Source: CALCHA01 sp035548175 (GTDB taxonomy: Bacteria > Planctomycetota > Phycisphaerae > WQYP01). From it: a DNA stretch of 64,000 nt. Below the pieces are notes generated by a model. The model was given only the letters and a program-made list of their open reading frames with translations, was not told where the DNA came from and searched no databases. The position numbers and the translations under genes were made by a program. The stretch is from positions 1 through 64,000 of the forward strand of contig DASZTO010000062.1 in NCBI GenBank assembly GCA_035548175.1, written 5' to 3'. Positions 26,563 through 34,570 of the stretch are shown piece after piece; the first letter of the stretch is position 1, and each line of letters starts with the position of its first letter.

Positions 26563-27600
26563 ATGTCCCTCACCCCCCGCTCATCCGATCTCCTCCCCCT
26601 CGCCGCGGCCGGCGCTCTGCTCTACTTCGCCGCCAACTCCATCATCCGCAACAAACGCCGCATCGGTCTCCGCAACAAAACCGTCCTCATCACCGGCGGC
26701 TCCCGCGGCCTTGGCCTCGTGCTCGCCCGCCGCTTCCTCGCCAAAGGCGCCAAAGTCGCCGTCTGCGCCCGCGATCAGCAGGAACTCGATGCCGCCTCCC
26801 GCCAGCTCGCCAACCACCCCTTCGCCGCCTTCCGCTGCGATCTCACCCAGCGGCCCCAGGTCGAACAGCTCATCGCCGATGTTGAAGCCCGCTTCGGCCC
26901 CATCGATATCCTCATCAACAACGCCGGCACCATCACCGTCGCTCCCGCAGAGCTCATGACCGAACGTGATTACCGTGAAGCCATGGAGCTCCACTTCTTC
27001 GCCCCCCTCTACACCACCCTCGCCGTCCTCCCCTCCATGCGCGAACGCCGCTCCGGACGCATCGTCAACATCTCCTCCATCGGCGGCAAAATCCCCGTCC
27101 CCCACCTCGCCCCCTACGTCGCTTCCAAATTCGCCCTCACCGGCTTCTCCGAAACACTCCGCGCCGAGCTCGCCAAAGACAACATCCTCGTCACGACGGT
27201 CTGTCCGGGCCTCATGCGCACCGGCTCCCCACGCAACGTCGGCGTCAAAGGACGCTACCAGGAAGAATTCGCCTGGTTCATCCTCGGTGATTCCCTCCCC
27301 GGCGCCTCCATGTCCGCCCGCCGCGCCGCTGAAAAGATCATCGATGCCGCCGTCCACGGCGACCCCGAAATCGTCCTCAGCCTCCCCGCCAAAGCCGCCG
27401 CCCTCCTCCATGGCATCGCCCCCGCCCTCTTCACCCGCCTCATCACCCTGCAAAACGCCCTCCTCCCCAAGCCCCCCGAAAAATGGGACTCCGGCCAGGG
27501 CGCCCGAAAACGCCGCGGCCACCAATCCCACTCCTGGCTCACCCGCTCCCCCCTCACCGCCCTCACCCAACAAGCCGCCGCCCAAAACAACGAACTCTAA
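26563..27600 (+). CDS. Membrane-anchored short-chain dehydrogenase
   Basis: A 345-residue SDR with an N-terminal hydrophobic anchor (LLPLAAAGALLYFAANSII). TGGSRGLG near residue 43 binds the cofactor, NNAG lies near 120, the catalytic Ser is in NISSIGG near 170 and YVASK near 186 gives Tyr/Lys. The C-terminal ~70 residues extend past the SDR core. The open frame reaches further upstream, but CCGGAGG at 26550 sets the ATG at 26563. The leader (CGCACCTTCCGGAGG...CCCCATG) closely matches that of the ROK gene at 37427. Confidence 0.85.
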   Translation: MSLTPRSSDLLPLAAAGALLYFAANSIIRNKRRIGLRNKTVLITGGSRGLGLVLARRFLAKGAKVAVCARDQQELDAASRQLANHPFAAFRCDLTQRPQVEQLIADVEARFGPIDILINNAGTITVAPAELMTERDYREAMELHFFAPLYTTLAVLPSMRERRSGRIVNISSIGGKIPVPHLAPYVASKFALTGFSETLRAELAKDNILVTTVCPGLMRTGSPRNVGVKGRYQEEFAWFILGDSLPGASMSARRAAEKIIDAAVHGDPEIVLSLPAKAAALLHGIAPALFTRLITLQNALLPKPPEKWDSGQGARKRRGHQSHSWLTRSPLTALTQQAAAQNNEL

Positions 27601-27743
27601 CCCCCTAGCTCCCCCCTCGCGCCATCACCCCCGTCGTCGCGCCGCCCCGTCGCCGTGTCGTCGCGCCGCGTCCCCCCTCTGGTCCACTCTTTGCGTCCGC
27701 CCCCGTACCGGCACCATCGCCGCCACGCTACGAAAGGACCCCC

Positions 27744-28217
27744 ATGAACACCTACTCCCTCGACACCGCCACCCTCGACCGCCTCCAGGACCTCCTCAGC
27801 ATCAACATCGACAGCCAGAAAGGTTTCCAGGAAGTCTCCGAGCACGTCAAAGACGCCCAGCTCAAGCAGCTTTTCGCCGAGTTCTCCCAGAAACGCGCCC
27901 ACAACGCCGCTGAGCTCCGCCAGGCTATCTCCAACGCCGGCAGCGAACCCCACGCCTCCGGCTCCGTCACCGGCACGCTCCACCGCTGGTGGATCGACGC
28001 CAAACAAGCCTTCAGCGGCGCCAGCCCCGAAAGCGTCCTCGCCGAGGCCGAACGCGGCGAAGATTCCATCAAGCACACCTACGAGGAAGCGCTGCTGCAC
28101 CTCAGCCCCACCCCCGCGCGCGATCTCGTCGAGCGCCAGTTCCAGAACGTCACCGAAGGCCACAACCGCGTCAAATCCCTCCGCGAATCCTACAAACACC
28201 GCAATCCAAGCGACTGA
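27744..28217 (+). CDS. DUF2383 (PA2169 family) four-helix protein
   Basis: A 157-residue all-helical protein. It begins MNTYSLDTATLDRLQDLLSI and has ferritin-like-looking helices: FQEVSEHVKDAQLKQLF, RAHNAAELRQAIS, SVTGTLHRWWIDAKQAF, and LAEAERGEDSIKHTYEEAL. PA2169-family proteins of this length are often stress-linked; the role is not known. ACGAAAGGACCCCC precedes the ATG. A GC-rich hairpin with a T-run follows the gene, so it is probably a single-gene transcript. Confidence 0.8.
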   Translation: MNTYSLDTATLDRLQDLLSINIDSQKGFQEVSEHVKDAQLKQLFAEFSQKRAHNAAELRQAISNAGSEPHASGSVTGTLHRWWIDAKQAFSGASPESVLAEAERGEDSIKHTYEEALLHLSPTPARDLVERQFQNVTEGHNRVKSLRESYKHRNPSD

Positions 28218-28263
28218 GAGACTCCCCACACCTTGCCATCCTCCGGAGTCGCAGACACGTGTC

Positions 28264-28295
28264 CCGCCGCATCGCCGTACCGCGGCGGTCTTTTT
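28264..28295 (+). terminator. Rho-independent terminator after DUF2383 gene
   Basis: A 7-bp GC stem (CCGCCGC/GCGGCGG) with an 11-base loop is followed by TCTTTTTG. Confidence 0.75.
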
Positions 28296-28307
28296 GCGCC
28301 CCCACCC

Positions 28308-28366
28308 TCTCATCTCTCGTCTCTCCTCTGTCGCCTCTCGTCTTTCGTCTTTCGTCTTTCATCTTC
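28308..28366 (+). repeat. Heptamer-type array (CTCTCGT/TTTCGTC)
   Basis: Units of 7 bp drift from TCATCTCTCGTCTCTCC-like to TCTTTCG-like copies between the terminator and the Pho box of pstS. Confidence 0.7.
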
Positions 28367-28375
28367 CCCTCCCGT

Positions 28376-28405
28376 CTTAACCAGAACTTAACCCCCGCTT
28401 AACAC
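28376..28405 (+). promoter_or_regulatory. Predicted Pho box upstream of pstS
   Basis: Three CTTAAC units begin at 28376, 28387 and 28398, exactly 11 bp apart (CTTAACCA, CTTAACCC, CTTAACAC). PhoB-type regulators bind direct repeats with 11-bp spacing, and the cyanobacterial SphR box is three CTTAACCT-like octamers separated by 3 bp. It lies 60 bases before the pstS start, so phosphate-starvation control is likely. Confidence 0.75.
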
Positions 28406-28465
28406 GCACCCGCCCCACCCGCCCCTATCTTCCCCCTCAGGACAAACTCTTGAGGAGATTCCCAG

Positions 28466-29527
28466 ATGACCACCTTCCTGAAGTCTGCCATCCTCGGCGC
28501 CGCGGGCCTCATGCTCGCCCTCGCTCCCGCCTCCCGCGCCCAAACCACCATCCAGGGCGCAGGCTCCACCTTCGTCGCTCCCGTCATGGCCAAATGGATC
28601 CAGGTCTATGACCAGCAGCACCCCGACGTCAAAATCGATTACCAGGCCATCGGCTCCGGCGGCGGCATCCACAACCTCACCGACAAAACCATCCAGTTCG
28701 CCGGCTCCGACGCCCCCATGACCGACGACCAGCTCAAACAGGCCGGTGCCGCTGTCCTCCACCTCCCCGAAGTCGCCGGCCCTGTCGTCATGAGCTACAA
28801 CCTCCCGCAGCTCAAAAACAAGCTCGTCCTCGACGGCAAAGTCATCGCAGGCATCTTCCTCGGCGCCATCTCCCACTGGAACGATCCCCAGATCGCAGCC
28901 CTCAACCCCGGCGCCGACCTCCCCAACCTCCCCATCCTCGTCGCACACCGCTCCGAAGGCTCCGGCACCACCTACATCTTCACCGGGTACCTCTCCCAGG
29001 TCAGCGCTGACTGGAAATCCAAGGTCGGCCAGAACACCTCCGTCAGCTGGCCCACCGGCCGCGGCGGAAAAGGCACCGACGGCGTCGCCGCTATCATCAA
29101 AAATACCGCCGGTTCCATCGGCTACATCGAATACGCCTACGCCATCAACGGCCACCTCCCAGTCGCTACACTCCAGAACAAGGACGGCAAGCCCGTTGAC
29201 CCCTCCATCGACGGCGTCGTCGCCGCCTCCAAGGCCGTCGTCGCAGACCTCCCCCCCGACTTCCGACTCCCCATCATCGACCCCTCCGGACCCGACGCTT
29301 ATCCCATCTCCGGCTTCACCTACCTCATCATCTACAAGGACCTCGGCTACCTCAAAGACCGCGAAAAGGCCCTCCAAACCGTCAAGTTCCTCCAGTGGAT
29401 CCTCACCGACGGACAGCAATACGCCGAAGGCCTCCAGTACGCCAAGCTCGGCGACGACATGCGCAACAAAGTCCTCGACGAACTCAAGCAAGCCACCTTC
29501 GACGGCCAACCCCTGCTCAAAGACTGA
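28466..29527 (+). CDS. pstS: Phosphate ABC transporter substrate-binding protein
   Basis: A 353-residue periplasmic phosphate receptor. The signal peptide ends near SRAQ. Phosphate-binding signatures: IQGAGSTFVAPVMAKW at the mature start, IGSGGGIHNL near 69, FAGSDAPM near 86, and AHRSEGSGTTYIFTGYLS near 165. The ending VLDELKQATFDGQPL is normal. It is the first gene of pstSCA, behind a Pho box and with AGGAG before the ATG. A strong hairpin between pstS and pstC probably raises pstS expression above that of the membrane genes. Confidence 0.95.
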   Translation: MTTFLKSAILGAAGLMLALAPASRAQTTIQGAGSTFVAPVMAKWIQVYDQQHPDVKIDYQAIGSGGGIHNLTDKTIQFAGSDAPMTDDQLKQAGAAVLHLPEVAGPVVMSYNLPQLKNKLVLDGKVIAGIFLGAISHWNDPQIAALNPGADLPNLPILVAHRSEGSGTTYIFTGYLSQVSADWKSKVGQNTSVSWPTGRGGKGTDGVAAIIKNTAGSIGYIEYAYAINGHLPVATLQNKDGKPVDPSIDGVVAASKAVVADLPPDFRLPIIDPSGPDAYPISGFTYLIIYKDLGYLKDREKALQTVKFLQWILTDGQQYAEGLQYAKLGDDMRNKVLDELKQATFDGQPLLKD

Positions 29528-29600
29528 CAAGCCTATTTCAACGTGCCATGGCCATCCTGCCCTGTCCGAAGAACTCTGGTCTTCCGATCCATCTTCCACG

Positions 29601-29640
29601 AAAGGATTCCCGGCCACATCCGGGAATCCTTTCTTCTCTT
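29601..29640 (+). terminator. Hairpin between pstS and pstC (partial terminator)
   Basis: A perfect 13-bp stem (AAAGGATTCCCGG/CCGGGAATCCTTT) with a 6-base loop is followed by CTTCTCTT. Its position inside the operon suggests partial termination or 3'-end stabilisation of pstS mRNA. Confidence 0.8.
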
Positions 29641-29663
29641 GACCCTAAACCCGGGAGTCCGCC

Positions 29664-30713
29664 GTGACCACCGCTCCCGCCCTGCCCCCCGCCCTCCCCG
29701 ATGAGCGCTTCTCCGCCGTCCCGCGCACCCGCTCGCGCCTCCGACGCATCACCCTCATCCTCCTCGACAAAATCACCTTCGGCGCCGCCTTCGGCGGCGT
29801 ACTCGTCATGTTCGGCCTCCTCGGCCTCGTCCTCTGGATCCTCCTCAAATACGCCTGGCCCGCCATCACCCACTTCGGACTCCGCTTCCTCGCCACCACC
29901 CAGTGGGACCCCGTCAACGACAAGTTCGGCGCGCTGCCCATGATCTATGGCACCGCCGTCTCCTCCGTCATCGCACTCCTCCTCGCTGTCCCCGTCAGCG
30001 TCGGCACCGCCATCTTCATCACCCGCATCGCCCCAAAATGGCTCGCCGGCCCAGTCTCCTTCCTCGTCGAACTCCTCGCCGCCATCCCCAGCCTCGCCTA
30101 TGGCCTCTGGGGCGCACTCGTCATGGTCCCCTGGCTCCAGAACCACGGCGAACCCGCCCTCCAATCCCTCCTCGAACACGTCAAAATCATCCCCCTCGGC
30201 CAAAATGCCGACCACTCGATGTCCTATTTCCCCGCCAACCTCGTCGCCGGCGGTGCCTACGGCTCCGACCTCCTCGCCGGCGGCCTCATCCTCGCACTCA
30301 TGATCATCCCCATCATCACCGCCATCTCCCGCGATGTTCTCCACACCGTCCCTCGAGACCTCGAAGACGGCGCCTACGGCCTCGGCGCTACCTGGTGGCA
30401 GGTCACACGCATCGCTCTCGCCTACTCCAAGGTCGGCATCTTCGGCGCCGTCATCCTCGGACTCGCTCGCGCCGTCGGTGAAACCATGGCCGTCGTTATG
30501 GTCATCGGAAACACCAACCAAATCTCCGGCAGCCTCTTCGGCGGCGCTCAAACCATGGCCGGACTCCTCGCCAATGAGTTCCTCGAAGCCGACCACGCCC
30601 TCTACTACAGCGCCCTCGTCTACGTCGCCCTCATCCTCCTCGTCTCCACGCTCCTCATGAACACCGCCGCCCGGCTCCTCCTCGCTCGTCTCAGCCGCCC
30701 CCGTACCCGCTGA
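29664..30713 (+). CDS. pstC: Phosphate ABC transporter permease PstC
   Basis: A 349-residue inner-membrane permease with about six helices. The N-terminal helix VLVMFGLLGLVLWILL is followed by the permease domain; the EAA-like loop reads LEDGAYGLGATWWQVTRIALAYSK, and ARAVGETMAVVMVIGNTN is a PstC hallmark. It is slightly longer than E. coli PstC (319), with an extra segment around LQNHGEPALQSLLEHVK. It forms the channel with PstA. An upstream GTG or the ATG at 29701 are less likely starts than the frame beginning MTTAPALPPALPDERFS. Confidence 0.93.
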   Translation: MTTAPALPPALPDERFSAVPRTRSRLRRITLILLDKITFGAAFGGVLVMFGLLGLVLWILLKYAWPAITHFGLRFLATTQWDPVNDKFGALPMIYGTAVSSVIALLLAVPVSVGTAIFITRIAPKWLAGPVSFLVELLAAIPSLAYGLWGALVMVPWLQNHGEPALQSLLEHVKIIPLGQNADHSMSYFPANLVAGGAYGSDLLAGGLILALMIIPIITAISRDVLHTVPRDLEDGAYGLGATWWQVTRIALAYSKVGIFGAVILGLARAVGETMAVVMVIGNTNQISGSLFGGAQTMAGLLANEFLEADHALYYSALVYVALILLVSTLLMNTAARLLLARLSRPRTR

Positions 30714-30743
30714 TCCTTCACCCCCTTTCGGACCCCTCCCGCC

Positions 30744-31640
30744 ATGACCGCCTCCGCCATCACACCCCCCACCGTTCCGCCGATCTTCTCCTCCGGCCGG
30801 CCCAGAAACCGCCTCTCCCGATACACCAACCTCCTCGCCAAGGCCGCATGCACCCTCTCCGCACTCCTCGCCCTCTCCGTCCTCTTCCTCATCCTCGGTT
30901 TCGTCCTCTATCGAGGCGTCGGCGGCCTCTCCCTCAACCTCTTCACCAAGCTCCCCGGACCCGTCGGCTCGCCCATCGGCATGGAAAATTGCATCATCGG
31001 CACCATCATCCTCATCGCCATCTCCTCCGCCATCGGCGTCCCCGTCGGCATGCTCTGCGGCATCTACCTCGCCGAATACTCCCGCGGCGGCTTCTTCGCA
31101 CACACCGTCCGACTCCTCGTCGACGTCATCGCCGGAACCCCCTCCATCGTCGTCGGCGTCCTCGGTTACGAACTCATCGTCGTGCCCACCGGCCACTTCT
31201 CCGGCTGGGCAGGCGGCGCGGCCCTCGCCTTCCTCATGTGCCCCATCGTCGCTCGCACCACCGAAGACATGCTCAAGCTCGTCCCCAAGGCCTACCGCGA
31301 AGGCTCCATCGGCGTCGGCGCTTCCAAGTCACAAACCCTCTTCCGCGTCGTGCTCCCCGCCGCCAGGGCCGGCATCATCACCGGACTCATGCTCGCCATC
31401 GCTCGCGTCGCCGGTGAAACCGCACCCCTCCTCTTCACCGCCCTCGGCAACGACCAGCTCGTCGTCAACCCCAGCCAGCCCTTCCCCTCCCTCACCCTCG
31501 AAATCTTCAAATACGCCACCTCCGCCGAAGACCAATGGCGCCAGCAAGCCTGGGCCGGCATGCTCGTCCTCGTCTCCATCATCGTCCTCCTCAGCGCCGC
31601 CGTCCGCTACACCACCCGCCGCACCACCCACGCCCGCTAA
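30744..31640 (+). CDS. pstA: Phosphate ABC transporter permease PstA
   Basis: A 298-residue permease. Helices include LSALLALSVLFLILGFVLY and IIGTIILIAISSAIGVPVGM; GIYLAEYSRGGFF, VPKAYREGSIGVGASKSQTL and ARVAGETAPLLFTALGN are PstA signatures. It starts 30 bases after pstC. The expected next gene, pstB (ATPase), and phoU are missing: downstream comes only repeat-rich DNA and queG on the other strand. The ATPase must be encoded elsewhere. Confidence 0.93.
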   Translation: MTASAITPPTVPPIFSSGRPRNRLSRYTNLLAKAACTLSALLALSVLFLILGFVLYRGVGGLSLNLFTKLPGPVGSPIGMENCIIGTIILIAISSAIGVPVGMLCGIYLAEYSRGGFFAHTVRLLVDVIAGTPSIVVGVLGYELIVVPTGHFSGWAGGAALAFLMCPIVARTTEDMLKLVPKAYREGSIGVGASKSQTLFRVVLPAARAGIITGLMLAIARVAGETAPLLFTALGNDQLVVNPSQPFPSLTLEIFKYATSAEDQWRQQAWAGMLVLVSIIVLLSAAVRYTTRRTTHAR

Positions 31641-32081
31641 CCGACCTGAATAGCCACGAAACCCACGAAAACCACAAAACGACGACGAACCCCGTCCACA
31701 AATGGACACAAATTCACACGAATGGCTTGTGTCGAAAGTCCGAGTTCCCCGCCGATTTTGACAACATAAAATATTTATATGTTTAACTTTAATTTCTTTT
31801 GGGCTGTGCCAGGAGCCACAGGCCATTTGTGGACATTTGTGTCGATTTGTGGACGGACTCGTCGTCGTTTCTTGCCTTTCGTGTCCTTCGTATGACTATC
31901 ACGCCCTTTCTTCCCGCCGTAACAAGATTTCCAAATCACAAATTTCGTGTCCTTCGTGCCTTTCGTGGCTACTTTACGTCGTCGTCGTGGGGGGGGGCCC
32001 TCGCCCCCTTTCTCCGTGCTCTCCGTGAACTCCGTGGTTTTCTTGGTTGCAGCCTCGCCGCGCCACGCCCTTCGTGGCCAT
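31641..32081. repeat. 9-mer repeat cluster downstream of pstA
   Basis: Direct units (CCACGAAACCCACGAAAACC, then CACAAATGGACACAAATTC) at 31653-31730 face inverse units (CCATTTGTGGACATTTGTGTC) at 31823-31856, enclosing AT-rich DNA. More inverse units of the TTTCGTGTCCTTCGTGCC type run from 31868 to ~32090 and end in the module GGCCATTTACGTCGTC. No gene is supportable. It separates the convergent pstA and queG. Confidence 0.75.
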
Positions 32082-33071
32082 TTACGTCGTCCCCCCCAAA
32101 ATCCCCGCGTTCCGCTTGAACACCCCCAGCTTCACCCGACGAAACGCCCGCCCTCGCGTCGCCTCATCCCACGCCCCCTCATCCCACCCCAACACCTCCC
32201 CCACCGCCAACTCCGCCACCGGTGCCCGCAAAAAATCCCCCTCCGTCGCCACCAGCGGCCTCCCGTTAAACGGACACACCTCCTGGCAAATATCGCACCC
32301 CACCAAAAACCCCGCCTCCCGCATCGCCCCCTGTAATTCCCCCGGCACCTCCCCCCGATTCTCCAGCGTCTGATAGCTCAAACACTTCACCCCATCCACG
32401 CTGTACGGCGTGATCGCCCCCGTCGGACACGCCTCGATGCACCGCCGGCACGTCCCGCAATGATCGCCCTCCGCCTCGTCCGCCGCCAGCTCCACCGACA
32501 CCACCAGCTCCCCCAGCACAAACCACGACCCATGCCGCGGATGAATCAGCAACGTATGCTTCCCCACCCACCCCAACCCCGCCCGCTGCGCCAGCTCCCG
32601 CTCCAGCACCGGCCCCGTATCACAATAAACCCGCGCCATCAGCCCCGCCCCCTCCTCTCCCATCGCCTTCCTTAATCCCCGCTCCACCCGCTTCAACTTC
32701 CCCTCTACCACCTTATGATAATCCCTCCCCCACGCATACCGCGCAATCCTCCCCATTCCCCTCTTCTGACTACTGACTTCTGACTCCTGACTACTAACCA
32801 CTGACTCCTGACTACTGCCATCGGACTTCTGCCAGTACGCCATCCCCACGCACACCACACTCTTCGCCCAAGGAAACTTCCGCGTCACATCCACCCGCTC
32901 CTCAACCCCCTCCGCCAGATACCACATCTCCCCATGCTTCCCCGCCGCAATCCACTCCCGATACTTATCCCCATACGCACTCCCCCCCGCCCGCGCAATC
33001 CCCACCAACGCAAACCCCTCCCCCCGCGCCAACCCCTTCACCACCCGCGCCAATGCCACCGCATCCATCAT
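32082..33071 (-). CDS. queG: Epoxyqueuosine reductase QueG
   Basis: About 329 residues. It reduces epoxyqueuosine to queuosine in tRNA using cobalamin and two [4Fe-4S] clusters. The cluster motifs CGTCRRCIEACP near 195 and CDICQEVCPFN near 252 are intact, as is the cobalamin-domain stretch CDTGPVLERELAQRAGLGWVGKHT. It ends soon after the second cluster, so the C-terminal repeats of longer QueG proteins are absent. Residues ~82-103 (SSQESVVSSQESEVSSQ) are encoded by an in-frame heptamer array not expected in the family. I prefer the ATG at 33071; a GTG at 33089 adds six residues. Confidence 0.9.
   Translation of the reverse strand: MMDAVALARVVKGLARGEGFALVGIARAGGSAYGDKYREWIAAGKHGEMWYLAEGVEERVDVTRKFPWAKSVVCVGMAYWQKSDGSSQESVVSSQESEVSSQKRGMGRIARYAWGRDYHKVVEGKLKRVERGLRKAMGEEGAGLMARVYCDTGPVLERELAQRAGLGWVGKHTLLIHPRHGSWFVLGELVVSVELAADEAEGDHCGTCRRCIEACPTGAITPYSVDGVKCLSYQTLENRGEVPGELQGAMREAGFLVGCDICQEVCPFNGRPLVATEGDFLRAPVAELAVGEVLGWDEGAWDEATRGRAFRRVKLGVFKRNAGILGGTT
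32762..32822 (-). repeat. Heptamer array inside queG (AGTCAGN)n
   Basis: On the minus strand, 7-bp units AGTCAGG, AGTCAGT, AGTCAGA repeat about seven times within the queG reading frame and add a Ser/Gln/Glu/Val loop. The same unit occurs in intergenic DNA at 44480-44517. Confidence 0.8.
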
Positions 33072-33229
33072 CCCCCAAGTATACGCCACCGCAGCCGGCG
33101 ACGACCCGCTGCTCTATCGCCATCACGCTTGAACACCACGAAAGCCCGGCGTCTGCGACGCCGGGGTCCTATCTGCTGATCACACCTCACAAGACCAAAC
33201 GCACACGCAACGATGATGCGCCCTTCCCC

Positions 33230-34318
33230 TCACTTCCCCCCAGCCGCCTTCTCCGCCGCCGCCTTCCGCTGATCCGCCATCACCCCCTCCGCAGCCTTCA
33301 AGTCATACACCCACACCACGCTCGATCCCGCCGCCGTCCATACAGCGTTCTCCCAATGCCCTCCGCTTGAGACCGCCAGGCGATCCCCCGCCGGTGCGAT
33401 CGATACGCCCGTCACCCACGTATTCTTCATCTCCGGCTGCACCACCACCCGCTGCGTCTTCACATCAATCACCTGCAACTCCTCCCACCCTCCCACCACC
33501 GCCATCTCCCGGTCCGGCGTCACCGCCACCCCATAACCCCCCGTTGCCTTCACCCGCTTGCGCGTCCCCTCCCTCCAGTTCCAGTCCCATACCGTCACAC
33601 GGTCCGTCAAGAACGCCTCGCTCTTCCCCAGCGGCGCAATGCTGTAGACCCAGTTCTTTCCGCCAGGATCCTTCGATGTCGCCGGCAACTCGGCACGCAC
33701 CTGATTCTCCGCCAGCTTCGCCCCGGTCTTCCCGTCCAGCACCGCCAAATGACCATCATAATCGGATATGACCAACTCCCCTTCCGGCGTCAGCGCCAGC
33801 GCCGTCAGCGGCCAGTCTCCCTGCGGCCGATCAAACAGCTCCTCGTCCTGCCCCTCCTGCCACCACCGTACCTTCTCTCCACAAATCGACACCAGATGTT
33901 TCCCGTCGGGCATTATGGCCAACCCATGCACCGGGCACTGCTGCTCGTGTCGATCCACAATCTGCCCCGTCGTCACGTTCCATACATTGATCGATTTGTC
34001 CAGGCCCCCCGTCGCCAACTGCTTGCCGTCCGCTGACCACGCCAACGAAATCACCACTCCCTCATGCCCCTTCATCGTCTGCAGCAGCTTCCCCTTCCCC
34101 GCATCCCACACCCGCGCCGTCCCATCCCCCGATACCGCCGCCAATAATTTTCCATCCGGCGAATACGCCACCCGCGAAACGCCCCCCTTCGCGTCCGTCA
34201 ACGTCAATACCGGCTTCTTCGCCGCCACCGCCGCGCTCTCCTCTCCAAAAACCATCCCTCCCAACCCCGCCACGCACACGACGCCCGCCATCCCCATCAA
34301 CACCACCCGCTTACCCAT
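33230..34318 (-). CDS. Secreted WD40 beta-propeller protein
   Basis: About 362 residues. A signal peptide (VVLMGMAGVVCVAGLGGMVFG) precedes WD40-type repeats: VSRVAYSPDGKLLAAVSGDGTARVWD, VISLAWSADGKQLATGGLDKSINVWN, and more degenerate copies giving six or seven blades. It is probably a periplasmic or surface scaffold with no catalytic residues. GGGAGG eight bases upstream sets the ATG at 34318; the frame itself opens at 34342. No partner gene is adjacent apart from a truncated SRPBCC gene on the same strand. Confidence 0.8.
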   Translation of the reverse strand: MGKRVVLMGMAGVVCVAGLGGMVFGEESAAVAAKKPVLTLTDAKGGVSRVAYSPDGKLLAAVSGDGTARVWDAGKGKLLQTMKGHEGVVISLAWSADGKQLATGGLDKSINVWNVTTGQIVDRHEQQCPVHGLAIMPDGKHLVSICGEKVRWWQEGQDEELFDRPQGDWPLTALALTPEGELVISDYDGHLAVLDGKTGAKLAENQVRAELPATSKDPGGKNWVYSIAPLGKSEAFLTDRVTVWDWNWREGTRKRVKATGGYGVAVTPDREMAVVGGWEELQVIDVKTQRVVVQPEMKNTWVTGVSIAPAGDRLAVSSGGHWENAVWTAAGSSVVWVYDLKAAEGVMADQRKAAAEKAAGGK

Positions 34319-34406
34319 CGCACACCTCCCACAAATCGCCATCGTGGACCCATTCTATCAATACGCCTGATATAGCCCCCATCCAAGATCCACCCCCTCC
34401 CGCACA

Positions 34407-34570
34407 TCATTGCCTACCCCCGCCGGCCTCCCCCAACTTCCCCCCCAGCGCCCGCAAATACCCATCCATCGTCCGCGTCTCCCCGATCACATAATCCGAC
34501 ACAAACCGAAACACCGGTGACCGCACCGCCCCATCCTCCGTGATCCGCACCCGCGTCCCCTCCGGGGGGG
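34407..34570 (-). pseudogene. SRPBCC family gene, 5'-truncated remnant
   Basis: The minus strand encodes the last ~54 residues of a START/SRPBCC-like protein: PPEGTRVRITEDGAV, then FRFVSDYVIGETRTMDGYLRALG, then stop at 34407-34409. In intact relatives this segment follows ~100 residues of helix-grip fold. Here the reading frame meets the duplicated leader element at ~34571 and no upstream part is present, so the N-terminal part was lost at the junction. Confidence 0.65.
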
